Source: JAAELZ01 sp965237485
GTDB lineage: Bacteria > Pseudomonadota > Gammaproteobacteria > Arenicellales > Poriferihabitantaceae
Direction of reading: 5' to 3'
Length of the DNA stretch: 64,000 bases
Assembly: GCA_965237485.1 (NCBI GenBank)
Contig: CBDEFQ010000005.1
Coordinates: 1-64,000 of the forward strand
The notes below the pieces were generated by a model. It saw only the letters and a list, made by a program, of their open reading frames with translations. It had not been told where the DNA came from and did no database searches. The position numbers and the translations under genes were made by a program. Below are positions 9,465 to 17,762 of this stretch, piece after piece; within the stretch, counting starts at the first letter, position 1; each line of letters opens with the position of its first letter.

Positions 9465-10392
9465 TCATGCCACCAACTCCTTGAATGTCAGTCGCTTCCC
9501 GCTCATTCCTTTACATAGTGCTGACATTCTATCCAGCGTATCTACACTACAATTACCCTCGTTCAGTCGAAACGTGAACTCATCGACATATCGCTGGCAG
9601 TGCTTAGCACTCCAGTTGTGGTAAATGCCGTTGTAGCCACGTTTCAGGACCGCCCAGACGCTCTCAATGCCGTTTGTATGCGCCATGCCGTTCACGTACT
9701 CCTTGGCACTGTGCTTGACCGTGCCGTGCTGGTAGGCGGCTCCTAGCTCGTTGTAACCCTTGTGTTCATCCGTGTAGACCGTAGAGCCGGCCTTAACCGT
9801 GCTTTTAATAAAGCCTTTCAGTGTTGCGCCATCTGTTTTGGTTATTACCTTGGCTTGAACGTTGCCGCCGCGCTCTTTGGCACCAATAACCGCTTGCTTG
9901 CCTACCACTCCACGTCCAGCTTTTAACTTCTTGTGTTCGTGCTTGTTCTTCTCCTTGCCGCCCAAATAGGTTTCGTCAATTTCCACGATACCCAGCAGTT
10001 TGCCGCTATCGCCAGAACAAGCCTCTCGAATTCTCTGTAGCATGAACCACGCTGATTTCTGGGTAATGCCCAGCTCTTTGGAAAGCTGCGAGGATGAGAC
10101 ACCTTTGCGGGCCGTTAACATGCAATACATAGCAACCGCCCAACACTGCAAAGACAAAGGCGATCCGTGCATTACGGGTATCTGTCTTGACATTAAATAC
10201 CTTACGGCAAGGATTACAATAATAGTTGTGTAACCTTGGCTTGTATTCTTTGATCTTATCCGTGCCTTGGCATTTCGGGCAAACAGGCTTTTCACCCCAC
10301 AATGTGTATTCCATCCATTTTGCTGATTTTGCATCTGATGAAAATCTTGTGATCAATTCGACTAGACTAATTGTCTTTGCTGATTTTTTCAT
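9465..10392 (-). pseudogene. IS1595-family transposase with frameshift
   Basis: ISXO2-like DDE transposase. N-terminal zinc ribbon CPKCQGTDK...YYCNPCRKVF, an HTH-like SSSQLSKELGITQKSAWFMLQRIREA, then VEIDETYLGGKEKN (first Asp), VYTDEHKGYN (second Asp) and NGIESVWAVLKRGYNGIYHNWS (catalytic Glu), followed by QRYVDEFTFRLNEGN. An extra C in the ACCCGTAATG stretch near 10186 shifts the zinc-ribbon frame (10392-10006) off the catalytic frame. Without it the join reads ...VKTDTVMHGSPLSLQ. The TGA at 9465-9467 overlaps the methyltransferase ATG. Confidence 0.88.
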
Positions 10393-10540
10393 TTTTGCCT
10401 TATCCTCTATATTTGCATACTACAATACCATGTTATTAACTACATGTACAGACAAATAAACGGTGTGTCTTGGTTTGAAATTATGCAATATTGACAATAT
10501 TCACTAAAAGACCCTTTGCATACTGAAGTATATAATTCCC

Positions 10541-10837
10541 TTTGTTTACCCCGTCTAGGGCCAGTAACTGCGCTACCGTGTCTTTGTGTAAACCTCGTCT
10601 AGTTCGGTAATCGATGTCGTCTGCTTGGGCGCGATATCGTAACTTCGCTTGCTTGAGTAAACGCGTGACTTTGCGGTTATCCCGCACGGTGGCCTCGTGG
10701 TTTACGAGCAAACTGAGTCGTTCGATAAAGCCCAGCTCATCATAAGTGTTAGGTGGGTCGAACTGATAGCACAGTTGCTCGGCCATGCCCGTTAGGCGTA
10801 ATTCATTCAGTTGGGTAAGGGTTTGTTGTGGAGTCAT
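10541..10837 (-). pseudogene. istB: IstB N-terminal part
   Basis: Starts MTPQQTLTQLNELRLTGMAE at the ATG at 10835-10837 and runs to ...LLALDGVNK, where the IS1595 transposon interrupts it. This is the IstB N-terminal DNA-binding region; Walker motifs follow at 6344 and below. It lies just downstream of istA in the order normal for IS21. Confidence 0.9.
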
Positions 10838-11354
10838 AGTATTTTCCTGTTGGTTATAGATGAAATGGTTTGGGTTAATGGTAGTAATCGGCTCCGCGCA
10901 CATTGGCATGGGTGCTTGGCAAAGTCTGTTGCTTATCGGGTTCGGTAGGTAGCTTGTCGAGACGGGTTTGTAGTATTGATGCAAGGTGTTTGTAATGCAG
11001 GCCGCCAATCTTCTCTGCGCGTAAACAGGCATTCTCTAAACGCGTCTTGCCGTATTTCTTGGCAAGGTTAAGAATGCCCAAACAAGCACGATAACCATGT
11101 TCTGGATGGGGGCGATTTTCTAATTGATAACGCACCACGCGCTCTGTCGCCGCACCGACCTGACTTGCCCAATTAAGAAACCGATCAGGCGTCCACTCTT
11201 GGTGTTTAGCATGAGCTTTAGGCATGTGAGCGACATGGGTTGTGTGTCCGCCTTGGCCCATTGCTCGCGGATGTTGCGCGACACCCTTGCCTTGGTAGAA
11301 CACATCAATACAGTGCTCGCCCACGTGTAACATTACTTCCTCGCCGCGCAATTG

Positions 11355-12530
11355 GGGCTCGTCGGTTAATACAATTTCAAACAGGGTTTTCGCCGAAGTC
11401 GCTTTTAGTTTGCTCAGCAACGCGTTTTTTGTGCAATAAACCGTCTATTAGCAGCCATTTTGCCACCAATAGACGGATCTATCCCTAGGCCGGCACCAAT
11501 TCAACTCGTTCAACTCCCAATGCCATTAATCGCTTAAGGTTAAAACATAAGCCCCTGATTCCAACTTGGAACTGGACTTTAGCCAACCCTTTATAACGAA
11601 CTCGCTTATTGCGATGAGCAAACACTCGCTCATATGGTGAACGAATTTTGCTAATCCAACGGTCTTTGTCTCTATTCTTGCCATGCATATTGTTCTTCTT
11701 GATTGTTGCATCATGGCAACCGTTGCGCCTGAGCGTGGTTTTGGCCGGGCTCACGCAATAACCCTTGTCCGCATAAACAGCACCCGACTTAGGGCAAACA
11801 TGCTTCAAGCCGCTTGCATCCGTTACCTCAGCCGAGGTGGCCGCTATTTTATTGATCAAGCCACTTTGCATATCCACTGATGCATGCTCTTTGTAACCAT
11901 ACCAATATTTGCTATTTCCCTTGCACCCAAACCGTGCTTGCTTGTCCGCCGCAACTTTATCAACTGTCTTATTGTTGAACTCCTCTAATCCCATCTTTAT
12001 CGCCTTATCTCTATCATCCCAAGTGGTTAGCTTACTGACCAACTGGCTGGCATCGACAAATGTGAATACTTCTCGTACTAAGCCCATTGAAACTAACCCG
12101 CTCCGAACACGGTCAAATAAATTCATCATACCCCTGGTTCCAATGCGTGAGCGAAAATCACCAAAGTAACTATGATCAGGAGTGCTCTGTTCTAGTCCTG
12201 AATCACAAAACCACTTAGCGGCCAGATTCTCTGATAAGTATCGCTCCATTTCTCTATCACTTAAATCTTCCATGAACTGAAGCACCAAGGCACGTAAGCC
12301 GAACTCAACACCTCGGCCTTTAGGGCCACGGGTGGCATATATTTTAGAGAAGGGTTTACTCAATGCACCAAAACATAATAGCTCATCGAGTTTACGGTAG
12401 GGATGTTCAGAGCTAACCAGAGAATCTAAGGTTAGGAACAGTTGGCTTTGATGACGTTTGCTCAAAATTGCAGGCTGACTAGAATCAGCCCATATTATCT
12501 CACGTATTCTATTAATTATCCGACAAGCCC
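11355..12530 (-). mobile_element. IS-A copy 2 (IS5-like)
   Basis: 1176 bp, same ends as copy 1, target duplication AATTG (11350-11354 and 12531-12535), inside istA of IS21-1. Differs from copy 1 by a few scattered substitutions only. Confidence 0.92.
11485..12465 (-). CDS. IS5-like transposase, copy 2
   Basis: Same 326-residue core as copy 1, from the TTG at 12463-12465. All three catalytic blocks (FVDASQL, VYADKGYC, YERVFAHRNKRV) are intact. The open frame again continues upstream out of the element, here into istA-derived sequence beginning MMDIITRFPINW. Confidence 0.85.
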   Translation of the reverse strand: MSKRHQSQLFLTLDSLVSSEHPYRKLDELLCFGALSKPFSKIYATRGPKGRGVEFGLRALVLQFMEDLSDREMERYLSENLAAKWFCDSGLEQSTPDHSYFGDFRSRIGTRGMMNLFDRVRSGLVSMGLVREVFTFVDASQLVSKLTTWDDRDKAIKMGLEEFNNKTVDKVAADKQARFGCKGNSKYWYGYKEHASVDMQSGLINKIAATSAEVTDASGLKHVCPKSGAVYADKGYCVSPAKTTLRRNGCHDATIKKNNMHGKNRDKDRWISKIRSPYERVFAHRNKRVRYKGLAKVQFQVGIRGLCFNLKRLMALGVERVELVPA

Positions 12531-13320
12531 AATTGATAGGGAACCGAGTAATGATGTCCATCATAGCTAACGTGATAATCGATGTGCGCCCGTGCTTTTA
12601 CTACATGGCGATAGCTATAAGGCGTGCCAGGCAATGATTTAAGAGCAGGCTTATCAATTGATTCAAACTGTGAGCGGCGAGAACCCGGGCGTTGTTTAAA
12701 GGGGCGATTGTTTAGATCATCTAGCAATCCTCGAATAGCTTGATTAGCCTCATCCAAACTAAACAATTGCAGCTTGCGCAGCCGCATCATGATCCAGCGT
12801 TCGACAATCTGTACGCCCACCTCGGCTTTAGATTTATCCTTAGGCTTATAAGGTCTGGCAGGCATCACCGCCACACCGTAATAGGCGGCTAATTGTGCAT
12901 AGCTGGGGTTGAGTTCGGGGTCATAACGACCGGCTTTAGAAACAGCACTCTTGAGGTTATCGGGCACCACTGTTTGAGTAACACCGCCATAAAATTCAAA
13001 GGCGCGAACGTGTGAGCCTATCCAGTCAGGCAAGCTCTGTGTCCATGTGGCCTCGGCGTAGGTATAGGAACTGACTCCGAGCACTGAAACGAATACTTGG
13101 GCAGGGCGTGCTTCACCCGTACGAGCATCAATAATACCTAAGGTTAAACCAGCATAATCAACAAACAGTTTATCTCCAGCAATATGAGTCTGGCGCATCG
13201 AGATTCTTTGCTTCTTGCGCCACTGACCGAACAACACCGTGAAGCGAGAATAGCTGTAATGGTTGACTGGATGATGCTCGGCGTATTCTTCCCACAGTAA
13301 TTGGCGAGTCATCCCTTTAC

Positions 13321-13483
13321 CCTAGATAAATCAGTTAAAACACGAAAGTCCATGCAAGCTCTTGATGCACCTGGCAAAATCAAAAAAAACCTTATCACCA
13401 ATAAGGTGACCGCGACTTTTTTGATTTCACTATGCACTTCAATTGCTTACATGTCTTTTCCGCGTTTAACTGATTTATCTAGG
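13321..13483. mobile_element. IS1380-related MITE, copy 1
   Basis: 163 bp, no coding capacity. Ends CCTAGATAAATCAGTTAAAA and, inverted, CCTAGATAAATCAGTTAAAC; target duplication TTTAC (13316-13320, 13484-13488). The interior is a long imperfect palindrome centred on CCTTATCACCAATAAGG. It interrupts istA. Terminal repeats and 5-bp duplication match the IS1380 element at 2862-4558. Confidence 0.9.
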
Positions 13484-13958
13484 TTTACGAGACAGTTCAA
13501 CTGATATTTGTGCAAAGTCTGGCTCACACAATAAAGCAGTGGCAGGGCCTCTGCATTTGGGCGGCTTTAATATCGCCTGCAGCTGTTGTTCATCCATGCC
13601 TGCTGGCAGGGGCCAGCTTAATTGGGCATTTGTTGCTCTGACGAGATATTTGGATACGGCACTGCGTGACAGGTTTAAGCTGAGCGCGATTTTACGGGAG
13701 GATAGTTGCGCCTCATAGTGCAAGCGCAGAATGTCTTTGAGTTTTAACATAGTGACCTTCTTGGGTTTCATAGCTGTTCCAATACAAATAAAAGAACGGC
13801 AGGTTAACGGTTATAGTGTTAACCGCAAGAAGGCTGTGGAGGAATTTTACGGAAGCGAAAAAGTGTCCGCGCTTCGATAAAAATCAGTGGCCACGGTTGG
13901 TAAAATTAGGTGGCCTCGCTACGTAAAATTAACTGGCCACGGTTGGTAAAAATATGCA

Positions 13959-14531
13959 GCCAGGTTGACCTTCTGGCTGTGGCTTACGTCTTTGGCCGAT
14001 AGAAGAAGGCTTAGAATGTGTCTTTTCAAAGTGACGGAGATTGTTCTGGTAGGGTTTAGATCGGCGTAGATTGTATAGATGAGAAACCGAGATAGGTGCC
14101 AGGTTGGCATACTCAGTTTGCTCATAGACAACTAAGGCGCGCTCACAGAGTTTCTTAGTGGCATGGCCTGATAACGTACCGTGGAGTTCATCCATATCTG
14201 CTAGAAGCTTAATGTCTTGATTGCTATAGCGTCTAGCAAAGCCCCTTGTGGCACGATGTCGCCACTGGATTCTACCGTGCTTGAGATAGCTGGCAGCCAG
14301 GCGTTTCACTTGCACATAAGAGTAACCGCTGATGCGTGTGATATAACGCAGCACAAGACCCTTATCGGCTCGACCCAGTTTGCTGTATTTGAAACGCATT
14401 AAGGTGCGTTTGATGAAATCATAGCGATTGCGTTTACCGTCGATTGCCAGATCGATTTCATCAGTGCCTTGTAGCAACAAGCGTGCCTTATCAAGGGTAT
14501 CTATATGGTGGTCATTCATAATGGTATTCAT
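13959..14531 (-). pseudogene. IS-B transposase, N-terminal part (copy 1)
   Basis: Starts MNTIMNDHHIDTLDKARLLL and stays open through HFEKTHSKPSSIGQRRKPQP to the IS21-1 junction, where the frame continues at 5793. It preserves the four-A run that copy 2 has lost, showing that the ancestral transposase was one continuous frame. Confidence 0.85.
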
Positions 14532-14643
14532 TCACCATCATGAACAGAAATTAGATTAGTTCGGTATCATTTCCGATTAGAATCAGTCCCTTCGCTCAGT
14601 ATCATTTCATGTTGGACAAGACTGGTACTAGGCAATATTCTTT

Positions 14644-14671
14644 ACTTTACATAATATACATTATGCGCAGT
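14644..14671 (-). other. dif: dif-like XerC/XerD recombination site
   Basis: On the minus strand this matches the E. coli dif 28-mer at 24 of 28 positions. The 20-base core TGCGCATAATGTATATTATG is identical to E. coli; differences are confined to the outer two bases on one side and two positions of the outer six on the other. It lies 20 bp from the outer IS-B end and directly beside the inovirus-like tandem array, as expected for an element integrated by XerCD. Whether it is the chromosomal dif or a site regenerated on integration cannot be decided here. Confidence 0.82.
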
Positions 14672-14672
14672 T

Positions 14673-14988
14673 ACCAAAATAGCTCAATGTCGGCATTTCC
14701 AGCAGACCGCCAGAAAATAAACGATAAATCGATCTAGATAAATGGTATTACTGAGATTAGCAAGCCGTAAATCCGCGCCTCGATGCTAGAAATACCTGTT
14801 TAAGTTCATTCAAAAAGGAATAGCCGAGTTTCTGCGGATAACAAAAAATAGCCAGCAAAAAAGGATATAAGAGGGCCCTTTAACGACAAGACAAATTTAG
14901 GCTTGTCAAGATCACAACAAGCAACTAACAGAAACTAACTTTATTTATTTAAAAGTTACAATTAGTAAGCGTAGATCCCCCACGACCG
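14673..14988. other. noncoding leader of satellite unit
   Basis: 316 bp with no credible ORF between the dif-like site and IS256. It contains a GACAAG...CTTGTC hairpin and an A+T-rich stretch before IS256. Repeated at 24096-24411, and 14716-14800 has a divergent relative at 28835-28920. Position suggests an intergenic/origin region of the phage genome; no origin motif was recognised. Confidence 0.55.
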
Positions 14989-16382
14989 GAGTTATGCCTG
15001 AAAGTGGTGTATGGAGTAGTTGACTAAAAGCGGCGTATCGGGATGAGTTGAGTTTACAACAACTTAAACTTCCACAGACATACGCCACTATGAAACAGAA
15101 TAAAATTATTTCCTTTGAAAAGCCAGAGCAAAGCATCGATCCGCTGCAAGAATTGATTCGCAATGGCGCCAGGCAACTCATTCAAACCGCGGTCGAGAGT
15201 GAGTTATCTGAACTGCTGTATCGCAATTGTGACAAAGTCTCAGATTCAGGACACGCTGGTGTCGTTCGTAACGGCTATTTGCCAGAACGTGAACTGCAAA
15301 CCGGGATCGGCCCAGTCAAAGTACGTATCCCCAAGGTGCGCTCCCGCACTGGAGTACCGATCACCTTTCGGTCTGCTTTAGTGCCGCCGTATGTGCGTAA
15401 AACGAGAACACTGGAAGCGGCCTTGCCTTGGCTGTATCTCAAGGGTGTCAGCACTGGAGAAATGGGGGATGCACTGAGCGTGCTAGTGGGTCAATCAGCG
15501 ACTGGGTTATCATCAAGCACAGTGAGTAAGCTCAAAGCAACGTGGTCTCAGGAGTACAAGGATTGGAATAGAGAAGGTTTAGATCGAGATCGATGGGTTT
15601 ATCTATGGGCGGACGGGATACACAGCGGCCTGCGCGGCGATGAGGGCCGGCTCTGTGCCTTAGTTGTCATCGGAGTGAATGAGCGCGGTCACAAGAAATT
15701 ACTGGCGATTGAAGACGGTGAGCGAGAGTCTACGCAGAGTTGGCGAGAGGTGTTGTTGGCACTCAAGGAGCGAGGCCTGAATCAACCAGAGCTGGGCATC
15801 GGTGATGGTGCTTTAGGCTTTTGGAATGCCCTGGAAGAAGTCTATCCTGGCACTAAACATCAACGGTGCCGGGTGCATAAAACGGCCAACGTGCTGAACA
15901 AGCTGCCTAAATCGGTGCAGCCCAAAGCAAAAGCAGCTCTGCATAACATTTGGCAGGAAGAAACCAAAGAAGCGGCGCAAAGCACCTATCAATTATTCAT
16001 TAAAACCTGTCAAGACAAGTATCCAAAAGCCACGCAGTGCTTGGAAAAAGATCGCGAAGAGTTAATGACGTTCTACTCGTTCCCTGCCAAGCACTGGATG
16101 AGCATACGTACTACGAATCCAATTGAATCAACATTCGCGACTATCCGACACCGTACCAAACGATGCAAGGGATGTCTTAGCCGTGATGGCATGTTAAGTA
16201 TGATGTTCAAGCTGGGTCAGTGCGCAGAGAAAAAGTGGAACCGAATACGCGGGTTCGCCTATCTAGCAAAAGTGATTCAAGGGGTTCCATTTAAAGATGG
16301 AATAGAGCAAACTAATGACTACTCAGATCAAACCGAGGCCGCTTGAAGAAAATGCCTCATACACCAGATTCGGGCATAACTC
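14989..16382 (+). mobile_element. IS256-family element, copy 1
   Basis: 1394 bp with ends GAGTTATGCCTGAAAGTGGT and, inverted, GAGTTATGCCCGAATCTGGT. Nine-bp target duplication CCACGACCG (14980-14988, 16383-16391), within the 8-9 bp known for IS256. The same insertion is present in unit 2, so it predates the tandem duplication. Confidence 0.93.
15090..16346 (+). CDS. IS256-family (Mutator-type) transposase, copy 1
   Basis: 418 residues from the ATG at 15090 (MKQNKIISFEKPEQSIDPLQ); an upstream TTG at 15048 is also open but less likely. Landmarks: WADGIHSGLR (first catalytic Asp), GIGDGALGFWNALEEV (second Asp), the signature HQRC-x-VHKTANVLNKLPK, and TTNPIESTFATIRHRTKRCKG with the catalytic Glu. 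Copy 1 reads HQRCRVH where copies 2 and 3 read HQRCWVH. That Trp is usual in the family's C-(2)-H motif, so this copy may be impaired. Confidence 0.93.
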   Translation: MKQNKIISFEKPEQSIDPLQELIRNGARQLIQTAVESELSELLYRNCDKVSDSGHAGVVRNGYLPERELQTGIGPVKVRIPKVRSRTGVPITFRSALVPPYVRKTRTLEAALPWLYLKGVSTGEMGDALSVLVGQSATGLSSSTVSKLKATWSQEYKDWNREGLDRDRWVYLWADGIHSGLRGDEGRLCALVVIGVNERGHKKLLAIEDGERESTQSWREVLLALKERGLNQPELGIGDGALGFWNALEEVYPGTKHQRCRVHKTANVLNKLPKSVQPKAKAALHNIWQEETKEAAQSTYQLFIKTCQDKYPKATQCLEKDREELMTFYSFPAKHWMSIRTTNPIESTFATIRHRTKRCKGCLSRDGMLSMMFKLGQCAEKKWNRIRGFAYLAKVIQGVPFKDGIEQTNDYSDQTEAA

Positions 16383-16412
16383 CCACGACCGCGAATGAGC
16401 GACTTATTCAAA

Positions 16413-16649
16413 TTACCCTATATTCGATTTAGTTAATAATTCGACATGATTATCCATATCTGCCCTGGTTAATTTTCCCTTCGTTAACAAATGTTGATAA
16501 GTTTCCATATCTTCATCAATGATCTCAGTACCCAAAGATGCAATATTAAATATCAAGTCTGATCTGCTCCAATTGCAAGCCCTTCTAAACCGTTCTACAG
16601 CCTGATAGTAAATTCGATCTGGTTCTGTGATATAAACTTTCTTAACCAT
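16413..16649 (-). CDS. satellite-unit 78-aa protein, unit 1
   Basis: MVKKVYITEPDRIYYQAVER start, 78 residues, last gene of the minus-strand replication cluster. A basic N-terminus and predicted helices give it a loosely DNA-binding look; no family recognised. An identical ORF occurs in unit 2 (25836-26072). In inoviruses small ORFs downstream of the ssDNA-binding protein are often minor structural or unknown proteins, but no transmembrane or signal segment is visible. Confidence 0.65.
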   Translation of the reverse strand: MVKKVYITEPDRIYYQAVERFRRACNWSRSDLIFNIASLGTEIIDEDMETYQHLLTKGKLTRADMDNHVELLTKSNIG

Positions 16650-16720
16650 GATTTAACCCTCATATGGTTGGTTGTGGTTAGCACTTGAAGGTAATGTCAA
16701 TTACCGACAAGTGCGATTAA

Positions 16721-17047
16721 TTAAAACTTATAGTCGCGCCAAAATGGATAGATTTTATGACCTTCATAGAATAATGGATTTTGGTCATGCTCGAAGATCA
16801 TGTAATACATATCAAAACGAACTTCAGCTGCTTGGTTCAGCTGTTGATTGAAGATAAAGTACATCTCATTCCACATATTTAAGCGTATATCATCGCTATG
16901 ATTAAGCTGTAATTCACGCCAATAAGACATGAAATGTTCCGTTATATATTGCATATAAAGAATGGCACAGCGGCCATGTTTACAGCGCGCGTTTTGCTCA
17001 ATCTTTTCAAGCGGAAGAATATATTTAACAAGCCTAGGATGAGCCAT
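16721..17047 (-). CDS. satellite-unit 108-aa protein, unit 1
   Basis: Starts MAHPRLVKYILPLEKIEQNA at the ATG 5 bp after the ssDNA-binding protein stop, which is why I prefer it to the longer TTG-initiated frame at 17095. Rich in Tyr, Met and Trp; ends GHKIYPFWRDYKF. No membrane segment or known domain recognised. Identical in unit 2. Its place directly after the ssDNA-binding gene suggests a replication or packaging accessory, by position only. Confidence 0.65.
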   Translation of the reverse strand: MAHPRLVKYILPLEKIEQNARCKHGRCAILYMQYITEHFMSYWRELQLNHSDDIRLNMWNEMYFIFNQQLNQAAEVRFDMYYMIFEHDQNPLFYEGHKIYPFWRDYKF

Positions 17048-17270
17048 ATTCCTTAATCTATAGGCGATATTCTTGCATCTTTTGGCATAAAGCAACTTAA
17101 AAAAGCACCATTACGGCCACCTGCCCTAGCCCTAAATACGACAGGAACTTTAACTAATTTTCCGTCTAAGTCATTGATGCTATTTTTAATGTAATCGACA
17201 TCTTGTGATTCCCCAGACGTCAGGGTAGTTGCACACATTTTAATTCACAAGGGGCGGCGGAGAAATACTC

Positions 17271-17762
17271 ATGCCGAAATATAGCGTAGAACGAAGAGAA
17301 GCTGTTTTATCTAAATTATTATCATCAAATAGTCAGTCCTTCGCAGAAATATCTAGAGAAGAAGGAATCAGTGTTCAAACCTTGTATGATTGGCGAAATA
17401 AAGCCAGACGATCAGGAGTTTTAATGCCTAATAGTGATTCATCTAATCAGTGGGATTGCCAAACTAAGTTCACCGTAGTTCTTGAAACTGCTGCGATGAA
17501 TGAACAAGAATTATCTGCGTATTGCCGAGAGAAAGGCCTATACCCTACTCAAATAACGCAATGGCGAGAAGCTTGTATTAATGGTGTTGATGAGGCTCTC
17601 ATTAGCCCTAAAGTTGCGCGCGATGAAATACGTGCGTTAAAAAAAGACAAGAAGAAGCTAGAAACCCAGCTGCGCCGCAAAGATAAAGCCTTGGCTGAAA
17701 CGGCCGCATTATTAGTATTACAAAAAAAGTTTCAGGCGCTTTGGGAGGACGAGGAAGTATGA
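17271..17762 (+). CDS. IS-C OrfA
   Basis: 163-residue HTH protein (MPKYSVERREAVLSKLLSSN; SFAEISREEGISVQTLYDWR) with a C-terminal coiled-coil of charged residues (RALKKDKKKLETQLRRKDKA), the usual OrfA layout. A run of seven A followed by G at 17722-17729 contains the A AAA AAG heptamer used for -1 frameshifting in IS3 elements. The -1 frame is open into OrfB, so an OrfAB fusion is possible. It also ends ATGA-overlapped with OrfB. Confidence 0.88.
   Translation: MPKYSVERREAVLSKLLSSNSQSFAEISREEGISVQTLYDWRNKARRSGVLMPNSDSSNQWDCQTKFTVVLETAAMNEQELSAYCREKGLYPTQITQWREACINGVDEALISPKVARDEIRALKKDKKKLETQLRRKDKALAETAALLVLQKKFQALWEDEEV

Larger units (their letters stand above)
7258..9468 (-). pseudogene. 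site-specific DNA methyltransferase, frameshifted and IS-interrupted
   Basis: N4-cytosine/N6-adenine methyltransferase of beta-type order: catalytic TSPPYADQ near residue 36-43 first, SAM-binding DPFAGSGTT near the C-terminus. The ATG at 9466-9468 overlaps the transposase TGA (ATGA). Three lesions are visible. One extra base in the TA run around 9231 separates ...FILNI from KERAINGERHTYV. An apparent loss of two bases in a TA run near 8697 throws ...LHRASY out of frame with IGIDVSSEY. IS-B copy 2 (7300-8672, duplication TACTC) cuts the last 15 or so codons. The restored C-terminus is DVSSEYCALMRQRVRSF, ending at 7258-7260 on the endonuclease start. Confidence 0.85.
6345..10540 (-). mobile_element. 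IS1595-family transposon carrying a restriction-modification cassette
   Basis: Perfect 26-bp terminal inverted repeats (6345-6370 and 10515-10540, beginning GGGAATTATATACTTCAGTA), flanked by the 8-bp target duplication TTTGTTTA (6337-6344, 10541-10548). Eight bp is the duplication length known for IS1595. Without the IS-B copy inside it (7300-8672 plus TACTC) the unit is 2818 bp. On the minus strand it holds transposase, DNA methyltransferase, restriction endonuclease and a 52-residue ORF. Consecutive genes overlap by a few bases, so the passengers lie in the transposase's own transcription unit. Confidence 0.93.
10875..13771 (-). pseudogene. istA: IS21 transposase IstA in three pieces
   Basis: Pieces in reading order. 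13771-13484: N-terminal HTH, LKLKDILRLHYEAQLSSRK...LSRSAVSKYL. 13315-12531: MTRQLLWEEY, catalytic core HIAGDKLFVDYAG and TVVPDNLKSAVSKAGRYDPE, C-terminal beta region SYDGHHYSVPYQL. 11354-10875: RGEEVMLHVGEHCIDVFYQG...LPSTHANVRGADYYH. The MITE (duplication TTTAC) and IS-A copy 2 (duplication AATTG) account for the two gaps. Both junctions rejoin in frame (ELSRKGMTRQ and VPYQLRGEEV). So istA was intact before these insertions. Confidence 0.9.
5794..13958 (-). mobile_element. IS21-family element (IS21-1), itself multiply interrupted
   Basis: Inverted ends TGCGTATTTTTACAACCGTG (5794) and TGCATATTTTTACCAACCGT (at 13958, minus strand), with further GTGGCCA-containing sub-repeats inside each end as usual for IS21. 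Target duplication GCCAGG (5788-5793, 13959-13964) within IS-B. It carries istA then istB on the minus strand. istB is split by the IS1595 transposon (6345-10540), and istA by IS-A copy 2 (11355-12530) and a MITE (13321-13483). Confidence 0.92.
2196..14623 (-). mobile_element. outer IS481-like element (IS-B copy 1) with nested insertions
   Basis: The ends of one insertion sequence lie 12.4 kb apart. The 3' terminus at 2196 (AGTCTATTCCAATACAGGAA) and the 5' terminus at 14623 match the two ends of the uninterrupted copy at 7300-8672. Its pieces lie in order on the minus strand: 14623-13959, 5793-5770, 4593-4559 and 2861-2196. The interruptions are an IS21 element (5794-13958), an IS5-like element (4594-5769) and an IS1380 element (2862-4558). 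Each break carries its own target duplication, and the pieces rejoin exactly into the copy-2 sequence. Flanking 5-mers are GGTGC and GGTAC, a one-mismatch target duplication. Confidence 0.9.

Noticed and set aside
9465..10392. Programmed frameshifting in the IS1595 transposase
   Set aside because: The shift is at an ordinary short C run between the zinc ribbon and catalytic domain with no slippery heptamer; IS1595 transposases are normally one frame.
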